From Thermothelomyces thermophilus ATCC 42464 (Eukaryota > Ascomycota > Sordariomycetes > Sordariales > Chaetomiaceae), in the NCBI RefSeq assembly GCF_000226095.1, contig NC_016476.1:1240001-1304000 (forward strand): a DNA stretch of 64,000 bases, read 5' to 3'. Every line of letters begins with the position of its first letter. Position 1 is the first letter of the stretch. Below the pieces are notes generated by a model. The model saw only the letters and a program-made list of their open reading frames with translations, had not been told where the DNA came from and did not search any database. The position numbers were made by a program, and so were the translations under genes. Positions 43,101-55,140 of this stretch are shown here, one piece after another.

Positions 43101-45965
43101 TAGCTCGTTCCTCCTATCGCGATATCGATGTCGTTATACTGCCTCTTCCAGAGTCTATAGTGGTCTGCCTACTACTGTCTGTCTCTTACGGTGGATCTAT
43201 AGGATATGCCTTTCCCTAAGTATCGTCTACTTGCGATCCTTGCGTACTCCCTATCTTGCTAGTTAAATACGACTCTATTCAGGGTCGTAGGTAGCTATCA
43301 TTCTTCTAGCTAATGTCTAGGTTATAATCTTCATACTATAGTAACCCTAATATTATATCTTTATTGTTACCTATACCTACGATGCTAAATATAACTACTA
43401 TAGTCTTCCTTACTATAGTAATATTAATTAGTTCGGTCTCCTTACGTACCTATTATATCGGAAATGGCCCTTTGACTATGCTATACTTCCGCTTCATTCT
43501 CTAGGGTATCTGTAACTAATTTACAAGTATTAGCGAAATCAGATTTATCTCTACTCTACTATCTACTAGTACGAGCATTTCGTATTATTTCTACTATGCT
43601 ATTATCTATAATTGCTTATCTTGCCGCCGTCGTCTAAAGATTATAGCGATTTCCTATGTTTCTGCTAGGAGGTCTCGATATAGTAGTCTCTTACGCTAGT
43701 CCCTCCTATACTACGCTACTACTCGCCGCTACGTAGGCGTTAATGGTTTCTAGGCCCCTTAAAGGGCCCTAACCTATTTCCCAGGTTAGTGCTAACCTCT
43801 TCGGTTATTCGGCTAATAGCGGCTTCGTCGATTGTACTCATTTCTGTAAGCCATTAAGTGCTTACGGCTTCCTACCATTAGGTCCGTTCTGCTTTCTGTC
43901 GTACGTACTATAGCTTCGTCTGAAGCTCCCAAATTTGCGATTTCTTTTTATCTACGTGATAGAGGTAATCGTTTCTCTAGTACGAGTCCTACGTGTCTCG
44001 TCCTATTCCGTAGTACCTAGGCTAGGCTCGTCTTAGAACTATTGTAATGCTTTCTAGATCGTAGGCTTCGATCTTCTAGAGTAATTCGGCCGCTCTATTT
44101 CCTACATCGTAGACCTATTCTATAGGGTGTAAGCTTCTGTCCTTATTTCCTTGTTAGGTTGGCTAGTGATTATTTTCGAATTTGTTACGGAAGTGGTATC
44201 GGTATTTATATGCTATATACTAGAACTAGGGCACTTATATATGTGCCTTGTATCAAGGGTATAGTCATATAGCGTTGCCTAGGAGGTATTAGAATTCTTT
44301 CCCGAATCCTTCCTATTATATATAGACCGTAGATACTCTAGTGCTAATATAGGAGTATTTCTTCTAGTAGCTTTCCTATATACGCTCGTCTTTTCCGTGG
44401 TTTATACATATAAACTAGTATTCTAGGTTCCGTATATCGTTACTAAGTTACTAGCCATCAAGATACTCGGCATAGCTATTAGGCCTATCGTATATCATAG
44501 GCTATTTTCCTTTAATGGTTTCTATAATACGTTAGAGTTCCCTTATTTCGTCCCTTATTCTATCACTCTAGTAAACAAGTCGAATTAAGCGTCTATCCCA
44601 TTTATATAGTTCCATATTAAGCCGAAAAACTTCGTTACAATACTATTCGATTCGTTCCTAAAGGAATAGAACATTAGGTCCGGGTCTTTCGATTCCTTAG
44701 GTGTCGGTTATCTACGATCCATCCTGCCTCTACGTAACCGTAAAACCCTACTGCCTCAAGGCTAGGAGAATCGAAACTGGCGGTACATACTCTCCTGCCA
44801 TGTCCCATTTGGCAAGACCTGTCTCTAGGTCTATAGTAACCAGTTCGGAGTACGGTGCTTGTTTATCTTTACTATTATCGTTATATCCGAGACTATCTGT
44901 GTTACTACCCCTATCTTCGTAGCTTGTAGCCGCTACTTCGATAACGTCCTTAGTAGTTTTGTCAATAGCCGTATTTTCCTTTCTAGAGACTATCTTCTAC
45001 TCTTTCTTCGGGCTACGATATTCTCGCTTATAGTGCCCTTTCTTCTTATAGTTATAGTAGGTAACATTAGACTTATCTTTGGTCGTCTTCTTCTAGTCCT
45101 GCTTCTACGCTACGTCTATATCTATAGCTCCGGGATATATCCTGTACAAGGTACTAGCGTATGCTTGCTTTTTCTTGTCGTTAGCCTTAACTATAGTTCT
45201 GTTTATTCGACCTCGTTTCTACTACTCTTGTATATAGAGTCGATTATCGATTCTAATGGCCTATATAATATATTTGTCTAGGGTCTTAGGCTAATCGTAC
45301 TTATATAGCTTGTCTTTAACCTTTTCCTTTAAGCCGTTATAAAATAGTTATATTAATACCTTGTCGTTAAGCTAAGACTTAAGCATGTCCTATCTAAACT
45401 ATATAGTATAGGAGGCTATTAACTTAGTCTATCAGAGATTAGCAAGTCTTTCTTATATATAAATCTTCTTATCTTTATCGCTAAAAACCTTCCAAAGCTC
45501 TTCTTCGAAACGGTCGTAAGATTAGAAGACTATCTATATAAACGCGTCTCGGTCGTCTTTGTCTTCCTTAGTAAGGTAGTCATTCTATATAGGCTCAAAC
45601 CATCTAAGTACCTTGCCCTCTAGTCTTGTAGCTATATAGAGGACTTTGGCTTTATTATCTAGAAACTTGTCGTCGTTAAGCCGGAAGTAGGATCGGAGTT
45701 TTGTCAGGAATCTTACAAGATCCTCCTTGGTTCCTCTGTATTTACTAGGTAGTTCGATCTTAATACGCTTCGCTTTAGCGCCCTTAAGTGCCTCGATTTT
45801 GGCATAGGCCTCGTTAACCAACTTCTGCGAGTACTTTTCGCGGTTCTCGAGTTCCTTGATTCGAGCTTAAGCAGCCTTATCTCTCTAGTCTAACTCCTAG
45901 ATCTGCTACTAGAGTTAACCGAGCTAAGTAAGCAGCTATTCGGCCGTAACGTTAGTAGCCATGTC
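40110..45965 (-). pseudogene. element 2 gag-pol with chromodomain, RIP-inactivated
   Basis: Minus-strand homologue of the element 1 gag-pol. Less damaged segments keep open frames: gag 45,585-45,821 (SKYRGTKEDLVRFL), RT 42,013-42,324 (VRSFIGFANFY) and the integrase end 40,309-40,563 (GDKVYLIARNL). Elsewhere TAG/TAA stops interrupt at Gln/Trp codons. The chromodomain occupies about 40,240 to 40,110. Confidence 0.85.
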
Positions 45966-46028
45966 GATGTCAAGGTCGAAGTTACCTCCGTTCTGAACTA
46001 TAATAGAACAAAGGGAGTGGTAATAACG

Positions 46029-46475
46029 TGTAACGAACCTAGCTTAGACTTCTTCTAAAAGGGTCTAGACGGAGGTAGGTAAAGCGGGATAAGTAGGCAG
46101 GTCGTCTAAGGGATTTGGTAAAGCTAAAGGGTTTATAACAACACTTAGAGTTGCCTCTTATAGTAATTAGCAATGCTTGGTATAAATACTGTGATTGTGA
46201 TTGTTACCATTGGTAAACTCTTAGAGTCCACTTAACGAGTGACTAGCTAGCTATATATATATAATTGTCTACCCCTCTTCAATAGTTATTACTAGTACCA
46301 TTTCTCCTTTTACTCTGTGATTCCGCGTTATCGATGGTAATATGTTATTATCACCAGTGAAGACCTTAGTCTTGGCGGTGATAATCTTCTGATTGGTCTA
46401 TCAAGTGATTGGCTGTCGGAATGTCCCGCGTCCTGGCTGCAGCCTGCCAGGCCGTCCATGTGCTTATCCGTAACA
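46029..46475 (-). repeat. 5' LTR of element 2
   Basis: 447 bp. Its outer (right) end keeps C and G where the other copy has T and A; the inner part is more mutated. Confidence 0.92.
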
Positions 46476-46480
46476 GTATA

Positions 46481-47888
46481 ATATATCGGTAATACCGTTC
46501 CTAGCTTCTAGCTCTTCTATCTATTTATTATATATATTAGATTCTTCTATAGAAGGTATTCCTCTATTAGATTCGACGGCTCCCCTACTCTCCCTAGTGT
46601 CTAATTAGCTAGCTAGTGACTAGGAAGGCCCTGATTCAAACCTTCCTACTTCCTAGTAGATATCCCCTTTACTAGCCGACGTAGGGCAAGTTACTAAGGG
46701 CTTAGGTATATATTTAAAGGTTAAAAGTCCTTTAAAGCTCTCTATCCATTTGGTAAGTTTGTCTATTACTTATATCTCTACTATAAGAGTCTCTAGAACT
46801 AATTACTCGCTTATAGGTTACGTATTAAAGAGCTCCCTTACCCCTAAGTCTTGACCCTATTAGAGAGGTTAGTCTACCGCCAGACTCTCTTATAATAGAG
46901 GTAGCTAAGCCATTATAATAGAGTCTTCTACTAGTTATCAAGTCTATTATAACGCTTCCTAGAGAAAGTCGGTATCCTAGAAATTTTTATTAAGATCGAA
47001 TTGATTAACTTCCTAGCTTGCTACCGCTAGTAACGACTCTATTGGCTACTCTTTACCTAGATAGTAGAAAGTCTTCTTATCGAAGCGAACGTTACAAGTT
47101 ATAATGACCCTATCGAGCTTGGGTATCTAAACATAATGGATATTGGAAGTATAATATCCTATAAGATACCTTATCAGCCTATATAGTAGTATCTTAAAGT
47201 CCTTTATATATTACTTAGCTTCCCTATCTTTATAGAGGATATATATCTAGTATCTATATATAAAGATATTACTCTAATCTAGGTATAAGTTACTAGTTAA
47301 CGTAATTATTAAGCTAGGTTTATACTAGCGAAAATACTATTTAAACTGGCTATAGAGTACCTTATTAGGAGTTCTAAACGAGTAAGTATAGCTTAGGCTT
47401 ATTATATATAAGTATACCGCTATTTATACGCTTTTTAACTAGAGCTTTATAGGTAGATTCGTACTATTAAGTATCTTAATTAAGCGTAAGATTAGTTCTT
47501 GCCTTGCTTGCTTTACTAGTCTATTAGGCTTATAAGTATATAAAGGTAAGAGTTTAAAATTAATACCGCTTTCTATAGCCTAAGTCTAGTAATATATTAA
47601 TATATACCTTATTAAACTAATCATTATAATATTATTATCCTACTTAATCTTATAGATAGTAAGCCTATATTAGTGTCTTACCTAGCTCTCGAAATTCTAG
47701 ATAACTCCTATAATCTAATCTAATAACTTTATTATTAGGAAGAAAGGAAAGAGCTTCCTATTATACTTATTAATAATTACAAATAGCTATTATAATCCAT
47801 TAATCGCTTTAAAATAGTTAAATAGATCCTAAGCTACCTACTAGAATAGGTATATAGACTTCTACTTAGGTAGTATTTTCCCAGAGAT
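46481..47888 (-). pseudogene. copia integrase remnant
   Basis: Minus-strand frame from 47,888 downwards with the C-terminal half of a copia integrase: the segment around YKPNRLVKQARQEL (the usual PEQNG-AER place), the RTPNKVLYSQF block, and the GYYTSNIHYVQIPKLD / NVRFDKKTF block. It then runs into the linker towards RT. Frame stops are TAG/TAA. The first half lies beyond element 3 at 55,141 and up. Confidence 0.78.
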
Positions 47889-48217
47889 TATAATATACTA
47901 GCCTTATAGCAACTACAAATAAACATATAATATTCTATTCGACTACCTTAGGGAGAAAAAGAAGGAAAAATACAAGAGTTATATAGAGGAGTGCCTTTTA
48001 ACTAATATATACGTATATAACCTAGGTAGGGCCCGGTTAGGCTCTAGGTCAGGCGCTAACCAGGCCTTGGCCGCGTGTCCACCGGACGAGTTACAAACGA
48101 GCAACGAACGCTTTATAGACCTGTAAGGCATATATAAGTAAGGCAGGGTAGGCCTATTCTAGTACCTGGGCAAAGCCTAGGCATTATCTAGCCCAGGTAT
48201 AGCCTAGGCTTATAATA
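47889..48217 (-). repeat. 3' LTR of element 3
   Basis: 329 bp, the more AT-shifted of the two copies. Confidence 0.92.
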
Positions 48218-48513
48218 TACCCCCCCCTCTTCTCTTTTCGCGGTTACCAGGCCGACCTGCCCTATATCCTGCCCCCGTATCGGTCCCGCGAGCAGGTCCC
48301 GTGCCTTCCTTCCTTTGTCGCTATAACAATGTAACCCGCGCGTATAATGGTATATCGAGCACGAATAGGTAGCTATTCGAGTTTGGATGAAAGCTAAGCT
48401 CCTTCCCTTTATTATTAGAATAACGCGACCTGTGTACGTAACAGTGAGTTACACGTATAACAAGTAGGTTACCCGGGTCCTATACGTTCCCTTACTACCC
48501 TCTTCCTAACGCC

Positions 48514-48810
48514 TATAAATACCCTTTTCTTTTCCTTCCTCCTCCTAATTCTCTCTTTTATAACTAACTCTCCTCTTCCTCTATACCCTCTAACTGCCCT
48601 TACCTTCTATAACTACACTTATTACCTATATCCCTATTATACCTTTAAGTTTTTTTTTAATTAGTATCTATCTAGTATATCGATAGCTACTAATTTACAT
48701 AGTAATAATAGTAGTAGTTACTACCTTAGTAGTAATAAGAATAAAGATTACTATATAAGTTTTTCTTTTCTTATACTAATTTTTAGCTATTATATATATA
48801 TATATAGGGT
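48514..48810 (+). promoter_or_regulatory. TATA box and CT-rich leader before the element 3 antisense frame
   Basis: TATAAAT at 48,514-48,520 is followed by about 130 bases made almost only of C and T with some A, then AT-rich sequence up to the ATG at 48,811. A TATA box followed by a pyrimidine-rich leader is a common fungal promoter layout. It points along the plus strand, against the pol gene. Confidence 0.4.
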
Positions 48811-49731
48811 ATGGACTAACTTCTTATTTTATAGTATAAGAATGCTAACCTTTTCTTTGATAGATATATTATTAAAGGTAATTCCTTTAATAAGGAGTTT
48901 AAACTATAGCCTAAGAAGTAATAATATTACCTATTATATATTAACTAACTTCTAAGAGGCGATAAGGTTAAGTGCGTTTAAGGTTAGGGCGCTTCCTATA
49001 TAATATACTATAAGAGCTATAGGAGCTATATTTAGGATCTATAGCTCTAGGCTAATGACCCCTACCCATATATAGGCATTAAGAAAATCATAGGTTATTA
49101 TAATACTAATATTACCCTTACCTCCCTTACTTATTATAAGACTATTAACTAAGGCGCCTATTATACTATCTCAATATCTAAGTTCTCTATACTAATACGT
49201 TCGTTCTTTATACTCTTTAAGGCTGCCTAGTCTAACCGCTTACCTAGATAGGCTACCTTTACCCCTGCCTAGGCTATAAGTTCTTGTCATTTTAGTAACG
49301 ACTTTGCCCTAGTTATTACTACTACTACCCCTAATACCCTTACCTACTATAATAATATTGTCTAGCCTATTACTGGCCCTAACCTTACCCTATGAGTTAC
49401 TAGGCAGCTTATACGCTATACTATAGCATAGAATAATAGTATATTATACTAGATATGATATATAAACGAGAATATATTGACTTTAGTTAACATTAATACC
49501 GCCTTTGTCATTTACGTCCTTAGCACCCTATTACCTACCTCCTATACCTACTTAAGTGCCTCTATATGCCCTATACCCGTACTAATCGACTTCAGCCGTT
49601 CCTATACCTACTGCTCTTCCTTGCCCGTCGATCGCGCGGTACGCCCGGTCCGCGACTATAACGACCCTACCCTCGCCGCTATAACTATTATTTTAAAGGA
49701 GGAGGATAAGGAGGAGGAGGTCGTAAAGTAA
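48811..49731 (+). pseudogene. 306-codon antisense frame of element 3
   Basis: One frame runs from the ATG at 48,811 to TAA at 49,729-49,731 and is interrupted by about two dozen TAG/TAA codons, the RIP products of CAG, CAA and TGG. Its last 84 codons are open. The predicted product is hydrophilic, Gln/Asn/Ser/Thr-rich in the middle, and ends in a strongly acidic tail (KEEDKEEEVVK). I recognise no domain. It is unrelated to the Cys-rich antisense frame of elements 1 and 2 but occupies the same place. Confidence 0.5.
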
Positions 49732-49969
49732 ATACGTTATATACTAGTTAGTATATTTGTTTTTATTCTTGTAATTAGACTATCTCCATAGGCATATCTA
49801 TAATATAGTTATAACGCGTCCGTGATATAACCGCGATACGCCTACCGCTTATTCGCCCTAGGTTCGCCTACCTATACGAAAATTTTACATTGTTTACTTT
49901 TATACCTTTTCTTACCTCTCATTTATAACTAGTCTATTATTATAATATACGTCTCCTTACTCCTATTTA

Positions 49970-52900
49970 AACGCGTTAAGCGCCTTAGTGTTTTCTAGAT
50001 TTTCTAATGGCTCCTAAGTCGGGGTATTATATCCTTTCTATTTTACTAGCACGTTACGCTAATTTCCTCTCCCCCTTGCGTTCCTAGCTATAAGGATCGC
50101 TTTTACTTTATATTCTTTCTATAGGAGTCCTTCCTAGGAGAGTTCTAACACTAGGTCCGGTTGGAAATCTAATATATATTATAAAGGCAATAGGTTAGAC
50201 GCGGCATACTTAATAAGGTTAATATAAAAGGTAGGGTAGAGGCTATAGGGAACATTTAGAGTTACTATTAGTAGTATTAGTACCATGATTACTTTATATT
50301 TAGTATTAACCTAGTCTAGTTTACGGCTAAGGTAGTTAGTTTTAATATTATATAAGGATAACTATACTTTATCCCTTACTTTAAATCTCTTAGCTAGGTA
50401 TTAAGAACGATTAGCATTTTCTTGCTAACGTTATTATATATATATAATAGTAGCCTAGGTCTATTCTATACCTTCTCTTAGGTAATATAAGAAGTCAGTA
50501 GCTCTTCCTTATAGGGTCGAGGTAGAAGTGTCCAATAGGTCGGTAAACTATATTAGGCTTATATCATAATCGTAAAGGAGGTAGCTCGTACTTATCCTAG
50601 TTACCATCAAGTTATAATTATCAATTACAAGCTAGTATATAGGTAGATATTCAGGCTAGTCGTACTAGGTAAAGGAAACTATGGTCTATAAGATAATCTA
50701 TACCTCCTAATTTATACATTTTATACCTCTATCTATCTATAGATAATAGGCTATTAATAGTAGTTACTCGATTCTAATAATCTTATAAAGAGTAGTCTAA
50801 AACTAGCTAAGCCAATCTAAATTACAATTAGTAATAATTTATATCAGAAATCTATAAAACCGCTATTATACGTCCCGGAACCGGAGTATATATGCCTCGG
50901 CTCCTATCGAGAATATAGCTTCGAGCTAGACGTACTTCAATAGCCAGTCAGTAATTACTATAAGGTACTAGGGTAAATTCTTATCTTATATAGGGAGATC
51001 GATTATAAAATCGATAGAAATCTATTTCTAGAAGCGGTTAGCGATAGGTAGGGGCTAGAGGAGTCCTTATTATAGTTAATATAAAATCTTGGCCCTTTAA
51101 TACGTATAATAGTTCCTTATAAACCTCTTTACATCTAGGAATATAAAATCCTAATGGTAGTCCTATTAGAGCATTTTAAATAGCCCGTTCCTCCCTAGGT
51201 AACCTAATATAAAGGAGTCATAGACACGTTAAAGAATAGTAATAGTAAGTGGTTCCTGTATAGAGAGCTAAAGTCTACCCTAGAATTAAAGAGTACCTTA
51301 TATATTAAGAGAGTAGTCTATAATCTAGGTCTACGTTATATTCGCTTCCTTTAGAAATTTTCAGGCCCTATCCTGGATAGCCTAGAGCCGGTATATATAA
51401 TGTTCATCCTTAATAACTCCCTTATCCTACAAGGCTACTAGCTATTCGTCCGTAAAAATAGTGCTCCCCTTCGGGAGGTAGGATGCTTTAGATAACATTA
51501 AGGAATCTATTATATCTATCTAGATAGTAGGGAGAAGTTATACTATATACTATATATCTTCGGGAAAGTCTTATTCGTGATAGGATAGGGCGTCGGGGTA
51601 GGACGTTTACGACCTAGATCGGTAATAGAGCTTAAAGTTAAAGAGGGAGAGTATCTCGGCCTATTAAGCTTGCCACTTACTAATTAAATAAGGCTAGGAA
51701 AAGTATTTAAGGTTTTTATAGTTAGTTAAGATTTAAAAGAGAGCTATAATATTACAAAGCTTGGCTAATTAGACCTTTAGGTATAAGATAATTGTAAGTA
51801 ACTCTTTATTATAGATTATATAATTCCATTTAGCTAGGGTTAGTTTTATAAAGTAATAGGCTATAGGGTATAGAACCTTATCTTCTCTTTACTAGGATAG
51901 GTACCTTCTTAGTACCGTCCTAGAGTAATCTGCCTCGAGTATCGTCTCCTATTTAAGGTTCTATTATATAAGGATAGGTTCTAATATAAAGGCCGTCTTA
52001 AAGGCATCAAAGGCCTTCTATTCCTTAGTCCCCTACCGGAATAAGGTATTTTTATAGGTTAACCGTATCAAGGGTTCTATTAGCCTAGAAAAGTTAGGGA
52101 TAAAATCTTAGTAGAAATTAGCAAACCCTAAGAAGCTTTATACTCCCTAAACCTTCTATAGTGCCTTCTACTTACAGATAATAGCTAGCTTTTCAAGGTC
52201 TAGACAGACCTAGGCCCCTACCTCTATAATATAGCTAAGGTACTTAACTTCTTTTATAGTAAATATATACTTCTTAAGGTCTAATACAAGTCTTACTTTC
52301 TATAACCTTTAAAGTATATCCCTTACTTACCTTATATAATCTTTCCTACTACCTAAAGTATAAACTAAGATATCATTAAGGTATACCATTATAAAGTCTC
52401 TAAGCGTTAGGCCAAGAGCGTTATTAATATATCGTTAGAAGGTCATAGGTATGCTTATAAGTCTAAAGGGATAGATAAGCTACTTAAAGAGGCCGAACTA
52501 GGTCTAGAATGCTATTAAATGTTTATAGCTCTCTATAATCCGGATACGGTAAAAGGCTACCTAGATATCTAACTTTATAAACTACTTAGCTCTAGCTAGG
52601 GAGCAAAGCGTTTTCTTAATAAGCAAGAAGGGGTATCGATCTTGCTTTATAATCTTATTTAGCGCTCGATAGTTGATATAGAACCTCTAACCTCCGTTTG
52701 CTTTTTTTACTAAGAGGATAGGGGTAACGGCCGAAGAGGAGCTAGCTTGGATCTATCCCTTATCTAGCAAGTTAACGACTTGCTTTCGGACTTCTAATAA
52801 ATAATACCGTGGCATATTATAGAGAGGCCTCTAAGGGAGTTTAGGGATCTTTCCGTCTAGGCCCTCCTTTAATTTGATATAATAATCGGCCGTGCCGTGA

Positions 52901-54780
52901 TATAGGGGAAGTCCGCTAGCTTTCTCCTTATTAAAGAGGTTGGCAAAGTTATAAAGTTCGTCTAGTAAGGTAACCTCTAACTTTATACTAGGCCCTAGTT
53001 AGGTGCCCTTATTCCTTATACCTTCTCTGTTAAATTAGCGTCTTAATTCTAGAATAGTTATTATTTCTTAGATACTAGTAACTAGGAAGGTATTAGAAGT
53101 CTTCTTCTTCTATACCCTCCGAACTATACCTATAAAGACCGTACCTATAATTTAGGAGATTCCTATCTATCTTAATTATAAAGAGATCTTATAGATAAGT
53201 AATCCTGGTTATATTCTAATTTTAAGAACGCCTATATACGTATCTAATTTAACCTCCTAGTATTCTATCTATAGAAGACCTAGTATAATATTATATATAA
53301 GTCCTAGGACTATATAAAATATAGCCTAACTTTCCTAGCTATTAATATCTATTATAATATAGGCTATCTAAGTAATCTTCCGGTCCTATCATAGCCTAGT
53401 TATAATCCTAAGAGTATATATAGTAGGTAAACTAATCTACTTAATTCCAAGCTTCTAGTATATTCTCTTACTAATAACGCTATAGCTAGAATATCTACTA
53501 TCCACTTAAGCGTTTATAAAGCTAGTAAAGTTAAGAAAGATTAGAATAAGGAAAGGAGGTCTATCTATTCTTTTACTAATCTCTATAAACTCGTCTTCTA
53601 GGTAGTTATAGTCTTCTAGCCCCCTTACGAGACTTTGCTTAGGGGCTACTCTTTTCCTTACTTACTATCTTCTTTATTAGATAGGTCGTCATCTTCCTTC
53701 TAATCCTTAGCCTCTAAGGTATTAATATCGGTTCTTAGCTAGTTCTACTAAACTAGCCTTAAAGTAAGGGCAAAGTAATACTTAGTAATAAAGTAACCCT
53801 TCTACCTATACTAGATATACACTCTAACTACCTATTAGGCTATATATACTTCTAGACTAACCTATTTTACCTATAAGGCATTACCCCTATATTTTCCTAC
53901 CTTATCCTTATTAGATCCCTTCCTCTATAAGTTAGTATATAATAAGTTGATTCCAATTATCGGTATATCTCCTTCTATATCTTTCTCTCACTATAGTTTA
54001 GGTACCGCCTACCACCCCTATATTTACTAATACTTATTACTAAGCTAAAGAGCCTCAAGATCTATAGTAATCTTATGATATTTCTCGACCGCTATTATAT
54101 AATTATCCCAGGGAATTCCTTATCTAACCGCTATATATTTAAGTTTCGGAGAGAGGTATTATTATAATTTGATTAGGTATAGCTCGTCGCTCTAAAGAAG
54201 ACTACCTACCTTTGATAGCTTAGCCTTAAACCGAATAATAAAGGCAGTAAACGGTTCATCGTCTCTCTATCAAAGGAATTCTAGTTCTGATAGGGCTACC
54301 GTCTTCTTATAGAGGTCAGAGAAGATACTCTCGAGATATTAAAGGAACTTAGTCAGGTTATACCTAACTTTTAGACCTATAGATTTATAGTAGGCTATAA
54401 CCCAAGTCTATACCTAGCGTATAAGGTTTCCCTAGATAAAGACCTATTAGTTATAATTAGAGCTAATGAAATCTCTATTAGCTATAAGGACGTATTTTAT
54501 CGTACTCTTCTATACTATAAAGAGTTCCTTTTTACCGTCAAAAGGTTATCCGGTTAGGAGACGCTTCCACTACGGCCGGTAAGCTTTAAGGGGCATCCTA
54601 GCCAACTTAGGGGTCAGGATAGGTTAGGTTTAGGATGCTCGAAGAGTGTCGATCGTTACGTTCTACTGTTCTACTACTACTTGAAAGGAGTAGACGAGCT
54701 CTTATAATTTCACTAAGCCCGAGGGCCCGTATACTATCGAATCCGTTATAATTACATTATTAATAACTCCCTTAGGGAGT
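49970..54780 (-). pseudogene. element 3 gag-pol with chromodomain, RIP-inactivated
   Basis: Minus-strand gag-pol beginning shortly inside the 5' LTR. Gag lies about 54,720 to 53,600 and is heavily degraded. The RT, RNase H and integrase blocks are readable in order, and the C-terminal chromodomain is the clearest segment. Stops are dense throughout. Confidence 0.8.
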
Positions 54781-54806
54781 TACTACCGGTAGGAAGGTAG
54801 TCGAAA

Positions 54807-55135
54807 TGTAATGTACTAGCCTTATAGCAACTATAGATAAGCGTATAATATTCTATTCGACTACCTTAGGGAGAAAAAGAAGGAAAAATACAAGAGTTAT
54901 ATAGAGGAGTGCCTTTTAACTAATGTATATATATATAACCTGGGTAGGGCCTGGTTAGGCTCCGGGTCGGGCGCTAACCGGGCCTTGGCCGCGTGTCTAC
55001 CGGACGAGTTACGAACGAGTAACGAACGCTCTACGGACCTGTAGGGCGTATATAAGTGGGGCAGGGTGGGCCTATTCTAGTGCCCGGGCAAAGCCTGGGT
55101 ATTGTCTAGCCTAGGTATAGCCTAGGCCCATAATA
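54807..55135 (-). repeat. 5' LTR of element 3
   Basis: 329 bp, notably GC-rich at 54,940-55,130 compared with everything around it, and contains a TATATAA-type box near 55,049. Confidence 0.92.
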
Positions 55136-55140
55136 GAGAT

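Larger units (their letters stand above)
38887..46475 (-). mobile_element. element 2: Ty3/gypsy chromovirus with 447-bp LTRs
   Basis: LTRs at 38,887-39,333 (3') and 46,029-46,475 (5') are both 447 bp, flanked by perfect GTATA duplications (38,882-38,886 and 46,476-46,480). Internal sequence is homologous to element 1 in the opposite orientation: gag at about 45,960 to 44,700, RT with the LDN-damaged YLDD site near 42,390, an open segment of RT/RNase H at 42,013-42,324, and the integrase end at 40,309-40,563. The polypurine tract on the minus strand is CTTAGAGGAGGGGCATCG, nearly the same as in element 1. The LTR 3' halves resemble element 1 but the 5' (U3) halves do not, so it is a separate subfamily. 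Total 7,589 bp. Confidence 0.93.
47889..55135 (-). mobile_element. element 3: Ty3/gypsy chromovirus with 329-bp LTRs
   Basis: LTRs at 47,889-48,217 (3') and 54,807-55,135 (5'), 329 bp each, flanked by perfect GAGAT duplications (47,884-47,888 and 55,136-55,140). Pol reads on the minus strand: protease about 53,500, RT with the VKKANGG / YRALN-type block near 52,700 to 52,620, RNase H, and integrase ending in a chromodomain (KGYNTPT, EPLENLEN) near 50,060 to 49,975. The minus-strand polypurine tract lies at 48,218-48,235 (G8 run). The family differs clearly from elements 1 and 2. About 1.75 kb between the chromodomain and the 3' LTR holds an antisense frame. Total 7,247 bp. Confidence 0.92.
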
